Assembly (NCBI GenBank): GCA_030837395.1
Contig: JAUPKO010000381.1
Location: forward strand, 1-9,001
DNA length: 9,001 nt
DNA from: Actinomycetota bacterium
Lineage (GTDB): Bacteria > Actinomycetota > Actinomycetes > S36-B12 > UBA10799
Direction of reading: 5' to 3'
This document shows positions 6,884 to 9,001 of this stretch, piece by piece (the first letter of the stretch is position 1; each line of letters starts with the position of its first letter). A program made the translations under genes and the position numbers. The notes beneath the pieces are model-generated. The model was not told the DNA's origin and did not search any database. It saw nothing but the letters and a program-made list of their open reading frames with translations.

Positions 6884-7585
6884 ATGGCCACCCCCGGCAC
6901 CACCGACGCTCTCGTGGTGTACCTCGGCTGGGGCATCGCGACCAGTCCGCTGCCGTTGGCGGGGTTGGCGATCATGTTGCTGTCCGACCGTGCCCGGCGC
7001 ACGGCGTCGGTGTTCACCGCAGTCTGGTTCGCCTGCCAGGTGGTGGCGATCACCCTGTTCACCACAGGCGCGGCGGCGCTGGAGCACCTGGATCTGAGCC
7101 GGCGCGACAAGCGGGACATCGCCGTCGCGTTGCTCGTGGTCGCCGTGATCATGTGTGCCGCCGGGCTGACCATGATGATTCGTCAGCGCAGACACCCGAA
7201 GCCGTCGGCCGGTGCCTCGACGCGCGACTTCCTGGCCAAGGCGCAGCGTGCCGGCGCGAAGGAGGCCGCCGGGATGGCCTTCGCGACGGCGGCGCTCAAC
7301 ATCACGAACGTGCCGTACTGGGTGGCCATCGGCCTGGTGATCCAGCGGGCACGGGTCACCGGCCCGGACACCGTCGCGCTTGTCCTGCTAGGCGCGGTCT
7401 CAGCGTCGCTAACGTTCCTGCTGGCCACGGTGCTCATGTTTGTGCTCGGTGCGCGGATCACGCCGGTGCTGCGCTGGTTGCGCGACGAACTGGGCCGGCA
7501 CTCCACCACCGTGGTACCCGGCTTTCTGCTCATGAGCGGTGTGGTGCTGGGCCTGCTCGCGGCATCGGACCTGGGGTGGATCTAG
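6884..7585 (+). CDS. GAP/Sap-like (sulfolipid-addressing) family membrane protein
   Basis: This 233-residue integral membrane protein has about six helices (8-33, 42-62, 78-98, 124-152, 164-190, 208-228) in two groups of three, split by a basic cytoplasmic loop (99-123, RQRRHPKPSAG...KAQRAGAKE). The opening GWGIATSPLPLAGLAIMLLS followed by RARRTASVFTAVWF resembles the 'ai.P.plaavi.lL.s.r....' start of the GAP family (PF11139, LysE-like). Its mycobacterial members Sap and Gap are needed for surface localisation of sulfolipid-1 and glycopeptidolipids. The length suits that family. A role in moving a small lipid or metabolite is inferred by family only; no lipid-synthesis gene lies in the window. 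The gene stands alone on its strand and has a -10 box directly before the ATG. It ends 24 bases from the convergent SWEET-like gene. A general LysE-type exporter is the main alternative. Confidence 0.7.
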   Translation: MATPGTTDALVVYLGWGIATSPLPLAGLAIMLLSDRARRTASVFTAVWFACQVVAITLFTTGAAALEHLDLSRRDKRDIAVALLVVAVIMCAAGLTMMIRQRRHPKPSAGASTRDFLAKAQRAGAKEAAGMAFATAALNITNVPYWVAIGLVIQRARVTGPDTVALVLLGAVSASLTFLLATVLMFVLGARITPVLRWLRDELGRHSTTVVPGFLLMSGVVLGLLAASDLGWI

Positions 7586-7593
7586 GCCGGGTC

Positions 7594-7605
7594 GGGCGCG
7601 CGCCC
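7594..7605. terminator. GC palindrome between convergent genes, possible two-way terminator
   Basis: GGGCGCGCGCCC is a perfect 12-base palindrome in the 24-base gap between the stop codons of the GAP-type and SWEET-like genes. It could form a short hairpin on either transcript. No T-run follows on either side, so intrinsic termination is doubtful. In DNA this rich in GC such a palindrome may also be chance. Confidence 0.25.
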
Positions 7606-7609
7606 CACA

Positions 7610-8218
7610 TCAGCCCTTGCCGGCCAGTGCCCTACGGTTCCTCGTCTCCAGCAGCAACACCCCGGCCGACGCCGTCGCCGCTGCGACGTTGACGATCACG
7701 ATTGCCCACTCGGACTCAATCACGCCGTAGACCAGCCACAGCAACTGCCCCGTGAACAGCAGGCGCCACGCGCCCAGCGCCACCTCCGACAGATCGCGAC
7801 GGCGCCACGTGCCGTAAGACTCGACCAACTGCGGCAGGGCCAGGGTGAATCCCAGCAACACCGCGGCCACTGCAGTCAGGCCCAGCGGAGCCAGCCACGC
7901 CGCGACTCCCAACGCGACCGCGGCCGGCACCATCGCGGCCACCGGCCACCAGGTTCCGAGGCGATTGCGCAACAGCATGCCGACCACCACCCCGAAGGCC
8001 ACGACTCCGGCCGCGTTCCCGATCACGGTGGAGGGCGATTCGATCCGCACGCCATAGGCACACCAGACCAGGCTGGTGGCCAGCAACAGGCTCCACGACC
8101 CCAGACTCACCCCCTGCCCGCCGTGTTTGATCAAGGCGACGACCTGCGGAATCGAGGCGGCCAAGATGCACGCAGCGGCAACCAAGCCGACGATCTCGAT
8201 CATGATCCAGTGTCGCAC
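7610..8218 (-). CDS. SWEET/PQ-loop transporter with two triple-helix repeats
   Basis: This 202-residue membrane protein carries two copies of the SemiSWEET/PQ-loop unit. Copy 1 has ASIPQVVALIKHGGQGVSLG (21-40), then SLVWCAYG with Trp52 and, 16 residues on, Asn68. Copy 2 has LALPQLVESY (126-135), then LLWLVYG with Trp161 and, again 16 residues on, Asn177. The Trp and Asn are those that line the sugar pocket in SemiSWEETs. Helices fall near 5-26, 39-57, 62-83, 90-108, 112-132, 148-165 and 171-190, a 3+1+3 layout as in eukaryotic SWEETs, whereas most bacterial members have a single unit of about 90 residues. Facilitated transport of a sugar or other small solute is inferred. The longest version starts with GTG at 8218; ATG (Met6) at 8203 is equally possible, and neither has a clear ribosome site. 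It follows the metal-ATPase gene by 30 bases, probably in one transcript. Confidence 0.78.
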   Translation of the reverse strand: MRHWIMIEIVGLVAAACILAASIPQVVALIKHGGQGVSLGSWSLLLATSLVWCAYGVRIESPSTVIGNAAGVVAFGVVVGMLLRNRLGTWWPVAAMVPAAVALGVAAWLAPLGLTAVAAVLLGFTLALPQLVESYGTWRRRDLSEVALGAWRLLFTGQLLWLVYGVIESEWAIVIVNVAAATASAGVLLLETRNRRALAGKG

Positions 8219-8248
8219 CGCGGCAATGGGCAGCTTCGAGGCGCAGCC

Positions 8249-9001
8249 TCACTCGATCAGGCTGAAGAGGCCCTCGTCCTCCTGCGCGTTGTGCAATTGC
8301 AGCACCCCATACAGCACGTAGAGCGTTCGTCGGGCCTCCCGCAGTGCGTCGTCGTCGGCCATGTCCTCCGCGTCGACGATCCGCCGCAGCCGATGCACCT
8401 GATGCTCGATCTCGGCATGACTGCGGCTGAGCACACCCACCGGATCCATGCCTCCCAGGGTGTGGGCCATCTCGGGCAGCAACTCGTGCTCCTCCATTGC
8501 CTCGTGCGGCAGCAAGTCGCCCTCGAGTGCACCAAGCAGGTCTCGCACCGGCTCGAGCGGATCGGCCGGGTCCGGGGATTCCAACCCGTCTGCGCAGGTG
8601 CGGATCCGGTCGACGATCGGGCGGGTGGCCTCATGATCGGCGGCGATGCGGGTGAGCAGTTCCATCCGGGCCGGTGGCATCGCCGCGGCCGTCGGCGGCC
8701 GGAACATTCGCACCCGCAGGGCGTTTGCGATGGCGAGCACATCGATCACCTCTTGCAGCAGCGCACCGGCTGCCGCCGGCAACAGGCCGAAGGCCGCCGC
8801 GAGCATCGCGGCGGCGGACAGACCCATGCCCAGCCACGCACTTTGCGCGGCGATCCGACGGGCACGCCGCGCAATGGCGATCGCATCGGCCAGCCGATCG
8901 ATGCGATCGTCCGTGAGCACGATTCCGGCCGCCTCCGACGACGCCGTCGCACCGCGGCCGGCCATCGCGACCCCCACGTCCGCGGCGGCCAGGGCCGGCG
9001 C
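8249..9001 (-). CDS. P1B-type metal ATPase with C-terminal hemerythrin domain (3' part)
   Basis: The frame is open to the window edge, so only the last 250 residues are seen. The fragment begins APALAAADVGVAMAGRGA, the piece after the GDGxNDAP hinge of P-type ATPases. It continues with TASSEAAGIVLTDDRIDRL, then two helices (about 53-75 and 76-97) ending LLQEVIDVLAIANALR, as in heavy-metal P1B pumps. After a short linker, residues 112-250 form a hemerythrin/HHE domain. His123 is followed by HxxxE (His166, Glu170), His172, His195 and the diagnostic HxxxxD (His237, Asp242), enough ligands for a di-iron site. P1B-5 ATPases such as Nia of Sinorhizobium (Ni/Fe) carry such a tail, thought to sense oxygen or metal state. 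Asn95, Gln83, Glu84 and Asp87 in the last helices may be metal-site residues. Metal choice cannot be settled because the CPx/TPC helix is outside the window. The SWEET-like gene follows after 30 bases. Confidence 0.87.
   Translation of the reverse strand, partial: APALAAADVGVAMAGRGATASSEAAGIVLTDDRIDRLADAIAIARRARRIAAQSAWLGMGLSAAAMLAAAFGLLPAAAGALLQEVIDVLAIANALRVRMFRPPTAAAMPPARMELLTRIAADHEATRPIVDRIRTCADGLESPDPADPLEPVRDLLGALEGDLLPHEAMEEHELLPEMAHTLGGMDPVGVLSRSHAEIEHQVHRLRRIVDAEDMADDDALREARRTLYVLYGVLQLHNAQEDEGLFSLIE

Noticed and set aside
6556..7692. 378-codon plus-strand frame covering the divergent region and GAP-type gene
   Set aside because: It crosses a promoter region and is out of frame with the six-helix protein; the composition is typical of a shadow frame.

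Overview
This 9 kb window is GC-rich and almost fully coding. It reads as chromosomal DNA of an actinomycete (Actinomycetota). The evidence is high GC with strong third-position GC bias, GTG starts, two starts that look leaderless behind a TANNNT -10 box, and a gene set typical of that phylum: a YhgE/Pip protein, an Abhydrolase_9 protein, a GAP/sulfolipid-addressing protein and a P-type ATPase with a hemerythrin tail. The genus cannot be fixed from the sequence. No RNA gene, insertion sequence, CRISPR array, phage gene or integration scar was seen, and no gene-free stretch exceeds 300 bases.

Left part (1-2979, plus strand). The window opens inside a gene for a secreted-type protein with a molybdopterin-oxidoreductase-like fold, apparently without the Mo-ligating cysteine. 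A short gap with a -10-like box leads to a two-gene unit. Its first gene is an ABC ATPase homologue with ruined ATP-binding and catalytic motifs. It overlaps by ATGA a YhgE/Pip-type ABC-2-like membrane protein with a large extracytoplasmic coiled-coil domain.

Middle (2966-6764, minus strand). A YfcC-family secondary transporter is followed after 34 bases by a 712-residue membrane-anchored alpha/beta hydrolase with an intact Ser-Asp-His triad. The hydrolase gene converges on the YhgE/Pip gene, and their 3' ends overlap by 14 bp.

Right part (6765-9001). A 119-bp divergent promoter region separates the YfcC gene from a plus-strand GAP-family (Sap-like, six-helix) membrane protein. This converges on a minus-strand pair: the C-terminal part of a P1B-type metal ATPase fused to a hemerythrin domain (cut by the window edge), then a SWEET-like transporter with a 3+1+3 helix layout, in which both halves keep the PQ motif and the Trp/Asn pocket pair.

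Five of the seven genes encode integral membrane proteins, a sixth (the YhgE partner) presumably works at the membrane, and the first is probably exported. The window is therefore an envelope and transport neighbourhood rather than one pathway. The points most worth a second look are the pseudo-ABC ATPase coupled to YhgE/Pip, the hemerythrin-tailed metal pump and the full-length SWEET-type protein in a bacterium.
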